Of a stretch of DNA of 64,000 bases, positions 26,101 through 39,779 are shown piece by piece. The notes under the pieces were generated by a model. That model did not search any database. It was not told the origin of the DNA and saw nothing but the letters and a program-made list of their open reading frames with translations. A program made the position numbers and the translations under genes. How positions within the stretch are numbered: position 1 is the stretch's first letter; each line of letters starts with the position of its first letter. The stretch is from Uranotaenia lowii (lineage: Eukaryota; Arthropoda; Insecta; Diptera; Culicidae), in assembly GCF_029784155.1 (NCBI RefSeq), contig NW_026598533.1, forward strand, positions 248,001-312,000, written 5' to 3'.

Positions 26101-28278
26101 AGAAGCGTTTTTCGGGCATTCTGAGCTTAATTTGGGATCACAACTTTAAAATGCGATTTCTGGCCTTTAGAAGCGTTTTTCGGGCATTCTGAGCTTAATT
26201 TGGGATCACAACTTTAAAATGCGATTTCTGGCCTTTAGAAGCGTTTTTCGGGCATTCTGAGCTTAATTTGGGATCACAACTTTAAAATGCGATTTCTGGC
26301 CTTTAGAAGCGTTTTTCGGGCATTCTGAGCTTAATTTGGGATCACAACTTTAAAATGCGATTTCTGGCCTTTAGAAGCGTTTTTTAGCGATTCTGAGCTT
26401 AATTTGAGATCACAACTTTAAAATGCGATTTCTGGCCTTTAGAAGCGTTTTTCGGGCATTCTGAGCTTAATTTGGAGTCACAACTTTAAAATGCGATTTC
26501 TGGCCTTTAGAAGCGTTTTTCGGGCATTCTGAGCTTAATTTGGGATCACAACTTTAAAATGCGATTTCTGGCCTTTAGAAGCGTTTTTCGGGCATTCTGA
26601 GCTTAATTTGGGATCACAACTTTAAAATGCGATTTCTGGCCTTTAGAAGCGTTTTTCGGGCATTCTGAGCTTAATTTGGGATCACAACTTTAAAATGCGA
26701 TCTCTGGCCTTTAGAAGCGTTTTTCGGGCGTTCTGAGCTTAATTTGGGATCACAACTTTAAAATGCGATTTCTGGCCTTTAGAAGCGTTTTTTAGCGATT
26801 CTGAGCTTAATTTGGGATCACAACTTTAAAATGCGATTTCTGGCCTTTAGAAGCGTTTTTCGGGCATTCTGAGCTTAATTTGGGATCACAGCTTTAAAAT
26901 GCGATTTCTGGCCTTTAGAAGCGTTTTTCGGGCATTCTGAGCTTAATTTGGGATCACAACTTTAAAATGCGATTTCTGGCCTTTAGAAGCGTTTTTTAGC
27001 GATTCTGAGCTTAATTTGGGATCACAACTTTAAAATGCGATTTCTGGCCTTTAGAAGCGTTTTTCGGGCATTCTGAGCTTAATTTGGGATCACAACTTTA
27101 AAATGCGATTTCTGGCCTTTAGAAGCGTTTTTCGGGCGTTCTGAGCTTAATTTGGGATCACAACTTTAAAATGCGATTTCTGGCCTTTAGAAGCGTTTTT
27201 TAGCGATTCTGAGCTTAATTTGAGATCACAACTTTAAAATGCGATTTCTGGCCTTTAGAAGCGTTTTTCGGGCATTCTGAGCTTAATTTGGGATCACAAC
27301 TTTAAAATGCGATTTCTGGCCTTTAGAAGCGTTTTTTAGCGATTCTGAGCTTAATTTGGGATCACAACTTTAAAATGCGATTTCTGGCCTTTAGAAGCCT
27401 TTTTTTGGGCATTCTGAGCTTAATTTGGGATCACAACTTTAAAATGCGATTTCTGGCCTTTAGAAGCGTTTTTTGGCCATTCTGAGCTTAATTTGGGATC
27501 ACAACTTTAAAATGCGATTTCTGGCCTTTAGAAGCGTTTTTCGGGCATTCTGAGCTTAATTTGGGATCACAGCTTTAAAATGCGATTTCTGGCCTTTAGA
27601 AGCGTTTTTTGGCCATTCTGAGCTTAATTTGGGATCACAACTTTAAAATGCGATTTCTGGCCTTTAGAAGCGTTTTTCGGGCATTCTGAGCTTAATTTGG
27701 GATCACAACTTTAAAATGCGATTTCTGGCCTTTAGAAGCGTTTTTCGGGCATTCTGAGCTTAATTTGGGATCACAACTTTAAAATGCGATTTCTGGCCTT
27801 TAGAAGCGTTTTTCGAGCATTCTGAGCTTAATTTGGGGATCACAACTTTAAAATGCGATTTCTGGCCTTTAGAAGCGTTTTTCGGGCATTCTGAGCTTAA
27901 TTTGGGATCACAACTTTAAAATGCGATTTCTGGCCTTTAGAAGCGTTTTTTAGCGATTCTGAGCTTAATTTGGGATCACAACTTTAAAATGCGATTTCTG
28001 GCCTTTAGAAGCGTTTTTCGGGCATTCTGAGCTTAATTTGGGATCACAACTTTAAAATGCGATTTCTGGCCTTTAGAAGCGTTTTTCGGGCGTTCTGAGC
28101 TTAATTTGGGATCACAACTTTAAAATGCGATTTCTGGCCTTTAGAAGCGTTTTTTAGCGATTCTGAGCTTAATTTGAGATCACAACTTTAAAATGCGATT
28201 TCTGGCCTTTAGAAGCGTTTTTCGGGCATTCTGAGCTTAATTTGGGATCACAACTTTAAAATGCGATCTCTGGCCTTT
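20113..28278. repeat. Long HOR unit 1 (8,166 bp, 120 monomers)
   Basis: The unit starts at the G monomer following an s tail, in the context sG-Bn-H-A-tA-B, and ends before the same context at 28279. Its length is 120 x 68 plus six bases, matching the six 69-bp monomers inside it: four D, one K and one A with p tail. Internal landmarks recur in unit 2. The H at about 23,107, the s-G at 23,436, the GCATGC at 24755 and the class I monomer ending its AAT at 24540 all return 7,690 bp later. The s-G at 26,702 returns 8,167 bp later. The offset differences are whole monomers. Confidence 0.85.
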
Positions 28279-31200
28279 AGAAGCGTTTTTCGGGCGTTCT
28301 GAGCTTAATTTGGGATCACAACTTTAAAATGCGATTTCTGGCCTTTAGAAGCGTTTTTTAGCGATTCTGAGCTTAATTTGACATCACAACTTTAAAATGC
28401 GATTTCTGGCCTTTAGAAGCGTTTTTCGGCCATTCTGAGCTTAATTTAGGATCACAACTTTAAAATGCGATTTCTGGCCTTTAGAAGCGTTTTTCGGGCA
28501 TTCTGAGCTTAATTTGGGATCACAACTTTAAAATGCGATTTCTGGCTTTTAGAAGCGTTTTTCGGGCATTCTGAGCTTAATTTGGGATCACAACTTTAAA
28601 ATGCGATTTCTGGCCTTTAGAAGCGTTTTTTAGCGATTCTGAGCTTAATTTGGGATCACAACTTTAAAATGCGATTTCTGGCCTTTAGAAGCGTTTTTCG
28701 GGCATTCTGAGCTTAATTTGGGATCACAACTTTAAAATGCGATTTCTGGCCTTTAGAAGCATTTTTCGGGCATTCTGAGCTTAATTTGGGATCACAACTT
28801 TAAAATGCGATTTCTGGCCTTTAGAAGCGTTTTTAAGCGATTCTGAGCTTAATTTGGGATCACAACTTTAAAATGCGATTTCTGGCCTTTAGAAGCGTTT
28901 TTCGGGCATTCTGAGCTTAATTTGGGATCACAACTTTAAAATGCGATTTCTGGCCTTTAGAAGCGTTTTTCGGGCATTCTGAGCTTAATTTGGGATCACA
29001 ACTTTAAAATGCGATTTCTGGCCTTTAGAAGCGTTTTTCGGGCATTCTGAGCTTAATTTGGGATCACAACTTTAAAATGCGATTTCTGGCCTTTAGAAGC
29101 GTTTTTCGGGCATTCTGAGCTTAATTTGGGATCACAACTTTAAAATGCGATTTCTGGCCTTTAGAAGCGTTTTTTAGCGATTCTGAGCTTAATTTGGGAT
29201 CACAACTTTAAAATGCGATTTCTGGCCTTTAGAAGCGTTTTTCGGGCATTCTGAGCTTAATTTGGGATCACAACTTTAAAATGCGATTTCTGGCCTTTAG
29301 AAGCATTTTTCGGGCATTCTGAGCTTAATTTGGGATCACAACTTTAAAATGCGATTTCTGGCCTTTAGAAGCGTTTTTTAGCGATTCTGAGCTTAATTTG
29401 GGATCACAACTTTAAAATGCGATTTCTGGCCTTTAGAAGCGTTTTTCGGGCATTCTGAGCTTAATTTGGGATCACAACTTTAAAATGCGATTTCTGGCCT
29501 TTAGAAGCGTTTTTCGGGCGTTCTGAGCTTAATTTGGGATCACAACTTTAAAATGCGATTTCTGGCCTTTAGAAGCGTTTTTCGGGCATTCTGAGCTTAA
29601 TTTGGGATCACAACTTTAAAATGCGATTTCTGGCCTTTAGAAGCGTTTTTCGGGCATTCTGAGCTTAATTTGGGATCACAACTTTAAAATGCGATTTCTG
29701 GCCTTTAGAAGCGTTTTTCGGGCATTCTGAGCTTAATTTGGGATCACAACTTTAAAATGCGATTTCTGGCCTTTAGAAGCGTTTTTTAGCGATTCTGAGC
29801 TTAATTTGGGATCACAACTTTAAAATGCGATTTCTGGCCTTTAGAAGCGTTTTTCGGGCATTCTGAGCTTAATTTGGGATCACAGCTTTAAAATGCGATT
29901 TCTGGCCTTTAGAAGCGTTTTTTGGCCATTCTGAGCTTAATTTGGGATCACAACTTTAAAATGCGATTTCTGGCCTTTAGAAGCGTTTTTCGGGCATTCT
30001 GAGCTTAATTTGGGATCACAACTTTAAAATGCGATTTCTGGCCTTTAGAAGCCTTTTTTTGGGCATTCTGAGCTTAATTTGGGATCACAACTTTAAAATG
30101 CGATTTCTGGCCTTTAGAAGCGTTTTTTGGCCATTCTGAGCTTAATTTGGGATCACAACTTTAAAATGCGATTTCTGGCCTTTAGAAGCGTTTTTCGGGC
30201 ATTCTGAGCTTAATTTGGGATCACAACTTTAAAATGCGATTTCTGGCCTTTAGAAGCGTTTTTCGGGCATTCTGAGCTTAATTTGGGATCACAACTTTAA
30301 AATGCGATTTCTGGCCTTTAGAAGCGTTTTTCGAGCATTCTGAGCTTAATTTGGGGATCACAACTTTAAAATGCGATTTCTGGCCTTTAGAAGCGTTTTT
30401 TAGCGATTCTGAGCTTAATTTGGGATCACAACTTTAAAATGCGATTTCTGGCCTTTAGAAGCGTTTTTCGGGCATTCTGAGCTTAATTTGGGATCACAAC
30501 TTTAAAATGCGATTTCTGGCCTTTAGAAGCGTTTTTCGGGCATTCTGAGCTTAATTTGGGATCACAACTTTAAAATGCGATTTCTGGCCTTTAGAAGCGT
30601 TTTTCGGGCATTCTGAGCTTAATTTGGGATCACAACTTTAAAATGCGATTTCTGGCCTTTAGAAGCGTTTTTCGGGCGTTCTGAGCTTAATTTGGGATCA
30701 CAACTTTAAAATGCGATTTCTGGCCTTTAGAAGCGTTTTTTAGCGATTCTGAGCTTAATTTGAGATCACAACTTTAAAATGCGATTTCTGGCCTTTAGAA
30801 GCGTTTTTCGGCCATTCTGAGCTTAATTTAGGATCACAACTTTAAAATGCGATTTCTGGCCTTTAGAAGCGTTTTTTAGCGATTCTGAGCTTAATTTGAG
30901 ATCACAACTTTAAAATGCGATTTCTGGCCTTTAGAAGCGTTTTTCGGGCGTTCTGAGCTTAATTTGGGATCACAACTTTAAAATGCGATTTCTGGCCTTT
31001 AGAAGCGTTTTTTAGCGATTCTGAGCTTAATTTGACATCACAACTTTAAAATGCGATTTCTGGCCTTTAGAAGCGTTTTTCGGGCATTCTGAGCTTAATT
31101 TGGGATCACAACTTTAAAATGCGATCTCTGGCCTTTAGAAGCGTTTTTCGGGCGTTCTGAGCTTAATTTGGGATCACAACTTTAAAATGCGATTTCTGGC

Positions 31201-34200
31201 CTTTAGAAGCGTTTTTTAGCGATTCTGAGCTTAATTTGGGATCACAACTTTAAAATGCGATTTCTGGCCTTTAGAAGCGTTTTTCGGGCATTCTGAGCTT
31301 AATTTGGGATCACAGCTTTAAAATGCGATTTCTGGCCTTTAGAAGCGTTTTTCGGGCATTCTGAGCTTAATTTGGGATCACAACTTTAAAATGCGATTTC
31401 TGGCCTTTAGAAGCGTTTTTCGGGCGTTCTGAGCTTAATTTGGGATCACAACTTTAAAATGCGATTTCTGGCCTTTAGAAGCGTTTTTTAGCGATTCTGA
31501 GCTTAATTTGAGATCACAACTTTAAAATGCGATTTCTGGCCTTTAGAAGCGTTTTTCGGGCATTCTGAGCTTAATTTGGGATCACAACTTTAAAATGCGA
31601 TTTCTGGCCTTTAGAAGCGTTTTTTAGCGATTCTGAGCTTAATTTGGGATCACAACTTTAAAATGCGATTTCTGGCCTTTAGAAGCCTTTTTTTGGGCAT
31701 TCTGAGCTTAATTTGGGATCACAACTTTAAAATGCGATTTCTGGCCTTTAGAAGCGTTTTTTGGCCATTCTGAGCTTAATTTGGGATCACAACTTTAAAA
31801 TGCGATTTCTGGCCTTCAGAAGCGTTTTTCGGGCATTCTGAGCTTAATTTGGGATCACAGCTTTAAAATGCGATTTCTGGCCTTTAGAAGCGTTTTTCGG
31901 GCATTCTGAGCTTAATTTGGGATCACAACTTTAAAATGCGATTTCTGGCCTTTAGAAGCGTTTTTCGGGCATTCTGAGCTTAATTTGGGATCACAACTTT
32001 AAAATGCGATTTCTGGCCTTTAGAAGCGTTTTTCGGGCATTCTGAGCTTAATTTGGGATCACAACTTTAAAATGCGATTTCTGGCCTTTAGAAGCGTTTT
32101 TTAGCGATTCTGAGCTTAATTTGAGATCACAACTTTAAAATGCGATTTCTGGCCTTTAGAAGCGTTTTTCGGGCATTCTGAGCTTAATTTGGAGTCACAA
32201 CTTTAAAATGCGATTTCTGGCCTTTAGAATACTTTTTTAGCGATTCTGAGCTTAATTTGGGATCACAACTTTAAAATGCGATTTCTGGCCTTTAGAAGCG
32301 TTTTTCGGGCATTCTGAGCTTAATTTGGGATCACAACTTTAAAATGCGATTTCTGGCCTTTAGAAGCGTTTTTCGGGCATTCTGAGCTTAATTTGGGATC
32401 ACAACTTTAAAATGCGATTTCTGGCCTTTAGAAGCGTTTTTCGGGCATGCTGAGCTTAATTTGGGATCACAACTTTAAAATGCGATTTCTGGCCTTTAGA
32501 AGCGTTTTTTAGCGATTCTGAGCTTAATTTGGGATCACAACTTTAAAATGCGATTTCTGGCCTTTAGAAGCGTTTTTCGGGCATTCTGAGCTTAATTTGG
32601 AGTCACAACTTTAAAATGCGATTTCTGGCCTTTAGAAGCGTTTTTTAGCGATTCTGAGCTTAATTTGAGATCACAACTTTAAAATGCGATTTCTGGCCTT
32701 TAGAAGCGTTTTTCGGGCATTCTGAGCTTAATTTGGGATCACAACTTTAAAATGCGATTTCTGGCCTTTAGAAGCGTTTTTTAGCGATTCTGAGCTTAAT
32801 TTGGGATCACAACTTTAAAATGCGATTTCTGGCCTTTAGAAGCCTTTTTTTGGGCATTCTGAGCTTAATTTGGGATCACAACTTTAAAATGCGATTTCTG
32901 GCCTTTAGAAGCGTTTTTTGACCATTCTGAGCTTAATTTGGGATCACAACTTTAAAATGCGATTTCTGGCCTTTAGAAGCGTTTTTCGGGCATTCTGAGC
33001 TTAATTTGGGATCACAGCTTTAAAATGCGATTTCTGGCCTTTAGAAGCGTTTTTCGGGCATTCTGAGCTTAATTTGGGATCACAACTTTAAAATGCGATT
33101 TCTGGCCTTTAGAAGCGTTTTTCGGGCATTCTGAGCTTAATTTGGGATCACAACTTTAAAATGCGATTTCTGGCCTTTAGAAGCGTTTTTCGGGCATTCT
33201 GAGCTTAATTTGGGATCACAACTTTAAAATGCGATTTCTGGCCTTTAGAAGCGTTTTTTAGCGATTCTGAGCTTAATTTGAGATCACAACTTTAAAATGC
33301 GATTTCTGGCCTTTAGAATACTTTTTTAGCGATTCTGAGCTTAATTTGGGATCACAACTTTAAAATGCGATTTCTGGCCTTTAGAAGCGTTTTTCGGGCA
33401 TTCTGAGCTTAATTTGGGATCACAACTTTAAAATGCGATTTCTGGCCTTTAGAAGCGTTTTTCGGGCATTCTGAGCTTAATTTGGGATCACAACTTTAAA
33501 ATGCGATTTCTGGCCTTTAGAAGCGTTTTTCGGGCATTCTGAGCTTAATTTGGGATCACAACTTTAAAATGCGATTTCTGGCCTTTAGAAGCGTTTTTTA
33601 GCGATTCTGAGCTTAATTTGAGATCACAACTTTAAAATGCGATTTCTGGCCTTTAGAAGCGTTTTTCGGGCATTCTGAGCTTAATTTGGGATCACAACTT
33701 TAAAATGCGATTTCTGGCCTTTAGAAGCGTTTTTCGGGCATTCTGAGCTTAATTTGGGATCACAACTTTAAAATGCAATTTCTGGCCTTTAGAAGCCTTT
33801 TTTTGGGCATTCTGAGCTTAATTTGGGATCACAACTTTAAAATGCGATTTCTGGCCTTTAGAAGCGTTTTTTGGCCATTCTGAGCTTAATTTGGGATCAC
33901 AACTTTAAAATGCGATTTCTGGCCTTTAGAAGCGTTTTTCGGGCATTCTGAGCTTAATTTGGGATCACAGCTTTAAAATGCGATTTCTGGCCTTTAGAAG
34001 CGTTTTTCGGGCATTCTGAGCTTAATTTGGGATCACAACTTTAAAATGCGATTTCTGGCCTTTAGAAGCGTTTTTCGGGCATTCTGAGCTTAATTTGGGA
34101 TCACAACTTTAAAATGCGATTTCTGGCCTTTAGAAGCGTTTTTCGGGCATTCTGAGCTTAATTTGGGATCACAACTTTAAAATGCGATTTCTGGCCTTTA

Positions 34201-36649
34201 GAAGCGTTTTTCGGGCATTCTGAGCTTAATTTGGGATCACAACTTTAAAATGCGATTTCTGGCCTTTAGAAGCGTTTTTCGGGCATTCTGAGCTTAATTT
34301 GGGATCACAACTTTAAAATGCGATTTCTGGCCTTTAGAAGCGTTTTTCGGGCATTCTGAGCTTAATTTGGGATCACAACTTTAAAATGCGATTTCTGGCC
34401 TTTAGAAGCGTTTTTCGGGCATTCTGAGCTTAATTTGGGATCACAACTTTAAAATGCGATTTCTGGCCTTTAGAAGCGTTTTTCGGGCATTCTGAGCTTA
34501 ATTTGGGATCACAACTTTAAAATGCGATTTCTGGCCTTTAGAAGCGTTTTTTAGCGATTCTGAGCTTAATTTGAGATCACAACTTTAAAATGCGATTTCT
34601 GGCCTTTAGAAGCGTTTTTCGGGCATTCTGAGCTTAATTTGGAGTCACAACTTTAAAATGCGATTTCTGGCCTTTAGAAGCGTTTTTCGGGCATTCTGAG
34701 CTTAATTTGGGATCACAACTTTAAAATGCGATTTCTGGCCTTTAGAAGCGTTTTTTAGCGATTCTGAGCTTAATTTGGGATCACAACTTTAAAATGCGAT
34801 TTCTGGCCTTTAGAAGCGTTTTTCGGGCATTCTGAGCTTAATTTGGGATCACAACTTTAAAATGCGATCTCTGGCCTTTAGAAGCGTTTTTCGGGCGTTC
34901 TGAGCTTAATTTGGGATCACAACTTTAAAATGCGATTTCTGGCTTTAGAAGCGTTTTTTAGCGATTCTGAGCTTAATTTGGGATCACAACTTTAAAATGC
35001 GATTTCTGGCCTTTAGAAGCGTTTTTCGGGCATTCTGAGCTTAATTTGGGATCACAGCTTTAAAATGCGATTTCTGGCCTTTAGAAGCGTTTTTCGGGCA
35101 TTCTGAGCTTAATTTGGGATCACAACTTTAAAATGCGATTTCTGGCCTTTAGAAGCGTTTTTTAGCGATTCTGAGCTTAATTTGGGATCACAACTTTAAA
35201 ATGCGATTTCTGGCCTTTAGAAGCGTTTTTCGGGCATTCTGAGCTTAATTTGGGATCACAACTTTAAAATGCGATTTCTGGCCTTTAGAAGCGTTTTTCG
35301 GGCGTTCTGAGCTTAATTTGGGATCACAACTTTAAAATGCGATTTCTGGCCTTTAGAAGCGTTTTTTAGCGATTCTGAGCTTAATTTGAGATCACAACTT
35401 TAAAATGCGATTTCTGGCCTTTAGAAGCGTTTTTCGGGCATTCTGAGCTTAATTTGGGATCACAACTTTAAAATGCGATTTCTGGCCTTTAGAAGCGTTT
35501 TTTAGCGATTCTGAGCTTAATTTGGGATCACAACTTTAAAATGCGATTTCTGGCCTTTAGAAGCCTTTTTTTGGGCATTCTGAGCTTAATTTGGGATCAC
35601 AACTTTAAAATGCGATTTCTGGCCTTTAGAAGCGTTTTTTGGCCATTCTGAGCTTAATTTGGGATCACAACTTTAAAATGCGATTTCTGGCCTTTAGAAG
35701 CGTTTTTCGGGCATTCTGAGCTTAATTTGGGATCACAGCTTTAAAATGCGATTTCTGGCCTTTAGAAGCGTTTTTTGGCCATTCTGAGCTTAATTTGGGA
35801 TCACAACTTTAAAATGCGATTTCTGGCCTTTAGAAGCGTTTTTCGGGCATTCTGAGCTTAATTTGGGATCACAACTTTAAAATGCGATTTCTGGCCTTTA
35901 GAAGCGTTTTTCGGGCATTCTGAGCTTAATTTGGGATCACAACTTTAAAATGCGATTTCTGGCCTTTAGAAGCGTTTTTTAGCGATTCTGAGCTTAATTT
36001 GAGATCACAACTTTAAAATGCGATTTCTGGCCTTTAGAAGCGTTTTTCGGGCATTCTGAGCTTAATTTGGGGATCACAACTTTAAAATGCGATTTCTGGC
36101 CTTTAGAAGCGTTTTTCGGGCATTCTGAGCTTAATTTGGGATCACAACTTTAAAATGCGATTTCTGGCCTTTAGAAGCGTTTTTTAGCGATTCTGAGCTT
36201 AATTTGGGATCACAACTTTAAAATGCGATTTCTGGCCTTTAGAAGCGTTTTTCGAGCATTCTGAGCTTAATTTGGGGATCACAACTTTAAAATGCGATTT
36301 CTGGCCTTTAGAAGCGTTTTTCGGGCATTCTGAGCTTAATTTGGGATCACAACTTTAAAATGCGATTTCTGGCCTTTAGAAGCGTTTTTTAGCGATTCTG
36401 AGCTTAATTTGGGATCACAACTTTAAAATGCGATTTCTGGCCTTTAGAAGCGTTTTTCGGGCATTCTGAGCTTAATTTGGGATCACAACTTTAAAATGCG
36501 ATTTCTGGCCTTTAGAAGCGTTTTTTAGCGATTCTGAGCTTAATTTCAGATCACAACTTTAAAATGCGATTTCTGGCCTTTAGAAGCGTTTTTCGGGCAT
36601 TCTGAGCTTAATTTGGGATCACAACTTTAAAATGCGATCTCTGGCCTTT
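28279..36649. repeat. Long HOR unit 2 (8,371 bp, 123 monomers)
   Basis: Same starting context as unit 1 (sG-B-H-A-tA-B). Length equals 123 x 68 plus seven, explained by eight 69-bp monomers and one 67-bp monomer (CTGGCTTTAG near 34,941). Compared with unit 1 it lacks a 5-monomer stretch after D-C-A-A-K near 30.3 kb and has other whole-monomer gains. It carries private changes, for example GACATC in two B monomers (28,381 and about 31,030) and a second class I monomer at about 33,315 directly after Bn, where the m-tailed monomer is missing. Confidence 0.85.
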
Positions 36650-37873
36650 AGAAGCGTTTTTCGGGCGTTCTGAGCTTAATTTGGGATCACAACTTTAAAA
36701 TGCGATTTCTGGCCTTTAGAAGCGTTTTTTAGCGATTCTGAGCTTAATTTGAGATCACAACTTTAAAATGCGATTTCTGGCCTTTAGAAGCGTTTTTCGG
36801 CCATTCTGAGCTTAATTTAGGATCACAACTTTAAAATGCGATTTCTGGCCTTTAGAAGCGTTTTTCGGGCATTCTGAGCTTAATTTGGGATCACAACTTT
36901 AAAATGCGATTTCTGGCTTTTAGAAGCGTTTTTCGGGCATTCTGAGCTTAATTTGGGATCACAACTTTAAAATGCGATTTCTGGCCTTTAGAAGCGTTTT
37001 TTAGCGATTCTGAGCTTAATTTGGGATCACAACTTTAAAATGCGATTTCTGGCCTTTAGAAGCGTTTTTAAGCGATTCTGAGCTTAATTTGGGATCACAA
37101 CTTTAAAATGCGATTTCTGGCCTTTAGAAGCGTTTTTCGGGCATTCTGAGCTTAATTTGGGATCACAACTTTAAAATGCGATTTCTGGCCTTTAGAAGCG
37201 TTTTTCGGGCATTCTGAGCTTAATTTGGGATCACAACTTTAAAATGCGATTTCTGGCCTTTAGAAGCGTTTTTCGGGCATTCTGAGCTTAATTTGGGATC
37301 ACAACTTTAAAATGCGATTTCTGGCCTTTAGAAGCGTTTTTTAGCGATTCTGAGCTTAATTTGGGATCACAACTTTAAAATGCGATTTCTGGCCTTTAGA
37401 AGCGTTTTTCGGGCATTCTGAGCTTAATTTGGGATCACAACTTTAAAATGCGATTTCTGGCCTTTAGAAGCATTTTTCGGGCATTCTGAGCTTAATTTGG
37501 GATCACAACTTTAAAATGCGATTTCTGGCCTTTAGAAGCGTTTTTTAGCGATTCTGAGCTTAATTTGGGATCACAACTTTAAAATGCGATTTCTGGCCTT
37601 TAGAAGCGTTTTTCGGGCATTCTGAGCTTAATTTGGGATCACAACTTTAAAATGCGATTTCTGGCCTTTAGAAGCGTTTTTCGGGCGTTCTGAGCTTAAT
37701 TTGGGATCACAACTTTAAAATGCGATTTCTGGCCTTTAGAAGCGTTTTTCGGGCATTCTGAGCTTAATTTGGGATCACAACTTTAAAATGCGATTTCTGG
37801 CCTTTAGAAGCGTTTTTCGGGCATTCTGAGCTTAATTTGGGATCACAACTTTAAAATGCGATTTCTGGCCTTT

Positions 37874-39779
37874 AGAAGCGTTTTTCGGGCATTCTGAGCT
37901 TAATTTGAGATCACAACTTTAAAATGCGATTTCTGGCCTTTAGAAGCGTTTTTCGGGCATTCTGAGCTTAATTTGGGATCACAGCTTTAAAATGCGATTT
38001 CTGGCCTTTAGAAGCGTTTTTTGGCCATTCTGAGCTTAATTTGGGATCACAACTTTAAAATGCGATTTCTGGCCTTTAGAAGCGTTTTTCGGGCATTCTG
38101 AGCTTAATTTGGGATCACAACTTTAAAATGCGATTTCTGGCCTTTAGAAGCCTTTTTTTGGGCATTCTGAGCTTAATTTGGGATCACAACTTTAAAATGC
38201 GATTTCTGGCCTTTAGAAGCGTTTTTTGGCCATTCTGAGCTTAATTTGGGATCACAACTTTAAAATGCGATTTCTGGCCTTTAGAAGCGTTTTTCGGGCA
38301 TTCTGAGCTTAATTTGGGATCACAACTTTAAAATGCGATTTCTGGCCTTTAGAAGCGTTTTTCGGGCATTCTGAGCTTAATTTGGGATCACAACTTTAAA
38401 ATGCGATTTCTGGCTTTTAGAAGCGTTTTTCGGGCATTCTGAGCTTAATTTGGGATCACAACTTTAAAATGCGATTTCTGGCCTTTAGAAGCGTTTTTTA
38501 GCGATTCTGAGCTTAATTTGGGATCACAACTTTAAAATGCGATTTCTGGCCTTTAGAAGCGTTTTTCGGGCATTCTGAGCTTAATTTGGGATCACAACTT
38601 TAAAATGCGATTTCTGGCCTTTAGAAGCGTTTTTCGGGCGTTCTGAGCTTAATTTGGGATCACAACTTTAAAATGCGATTTCTGGCCTTTAGAAGCGTTT
38701 TTCGGGCATTCTGAGCTTAATTTGGGATCACAACTTTAAAATGCGATTTCTGGCCTTTAGAAGCGTTTTTCGGGCATTCTGAGCTTAATTTGGGATCACA
38801 ACTTTAAAATGCGATTTCTGGCCTTTAGAAGCGTTTTTCGGGCATTCTGAGCTTAATTTGAGATCACAACTTTAAAATGCGATTTCTGGCCTTTAGAAGC
38901 GTTTTTCGGGCATTCTGAGCTTAATTTGGGATCACAGCTTTAAAATGCGATTTCTGGCCTTTAGAAGCGTTTTTTGGCCATTCTGAGCTTAATTTGGGAT
39001 CACAACTTTAAAATGCGATTTCTGGCCTTTAGAAGCGTTTTTCGGGCATTCTGAGCTTAATTTGGGATCACAACTTTAAAATGCGATTTCTGGCCTTTAG
39101 AAGCCTTTTTTTGGGCATTCTGAGCTTAATTTGGGATCACAACTTTAAAATGCGATTTCTGGCCTTTAGAAGCGTTTTTTGGCCATTCTGAGCTTAATTT
39201 GGGATCACAACTTTAAAATGCGATTTCTGGCCTTTGGAAGCGTTTTTCGGGCATTCTGAGCTTAATTTGGGATCACAACTTTAAAATGCGATTTCTGGCC
39301 TTTAGAAGCCTTTTTTTGGGCATTCTGAGCTTAATTTGGGATCACAACTTTAAAATGCGATTTCTGGCCTTTAGAAGCGTTTTTTGGCCATTCTGAGCTT
39401 AATTTGGGATCACAACTTTAAAATGCGATTTCTGGCCTTTAGAAGCGTTTTTCGGGCATTCTGAGCTTAATTTGGGATCACAACTTTAAAATGCGATTTC
39501 TGGCCTTTAGAAGCGTTTTTCGGGCATTCTGAGCTTAATTTGGGATCACAACTTTAAAATGCGATTTCTGGCCTTTAGAAGCGTTTTTTAGCGATTCTGA
39601 GCTTAATTTGGGATCACAACTTTAAAATGCGATTTCTGGCCTTTAGAAGCGTTTTTCGGGCATTCTGAGCTTAATTTGGGATCACAACTTTAAAATGCGA
39701 TTTCTGGCCTTTAGAAGCATTTTTCGGGCATTCTGAGCTTAATTTGGGATCACAACTTTAAAATGCGATTTCTGGCCTT
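37874..39779. repeat. 14-monomer local duplication (953-bp offset)
   Basis: The series An, Ag, C, A, D, C, A begins at 37874 and again at 38827, an offset of 953 bp (14 x 68 plus one for the D monomer). The three monomers before each start (G, A, A) also agree. In the second copy the D-C-A triplet is duplicated once more before the order returns to A, so the right boundary is approximate. The second copy also carries CCTTTGG in place of CCTTTAG near 39,237. Confidence 0.82.
39099..39508. repeat. Tandem duplication of D-C-A triplet (2 x 205 bp)
   Basis: D monomers (GCC followed by seven T) start at 39099 and 39304. Each is followed by C and A. The 205-bp spacing is 3 x 68 plus the one extra base of D. 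This is nested within the 953-bp duplication and is the clearest short, recent-looking duplication in unit 3. Confidence 0.88.

Noticed and set aside
20113..36649. Assembly artefact explaining the long repeat units
   Set aside because: Not excluded, but the units differ by private substitutions and whole-monomer gaps, which argues against a simple duplicated contig; read support is still needed.
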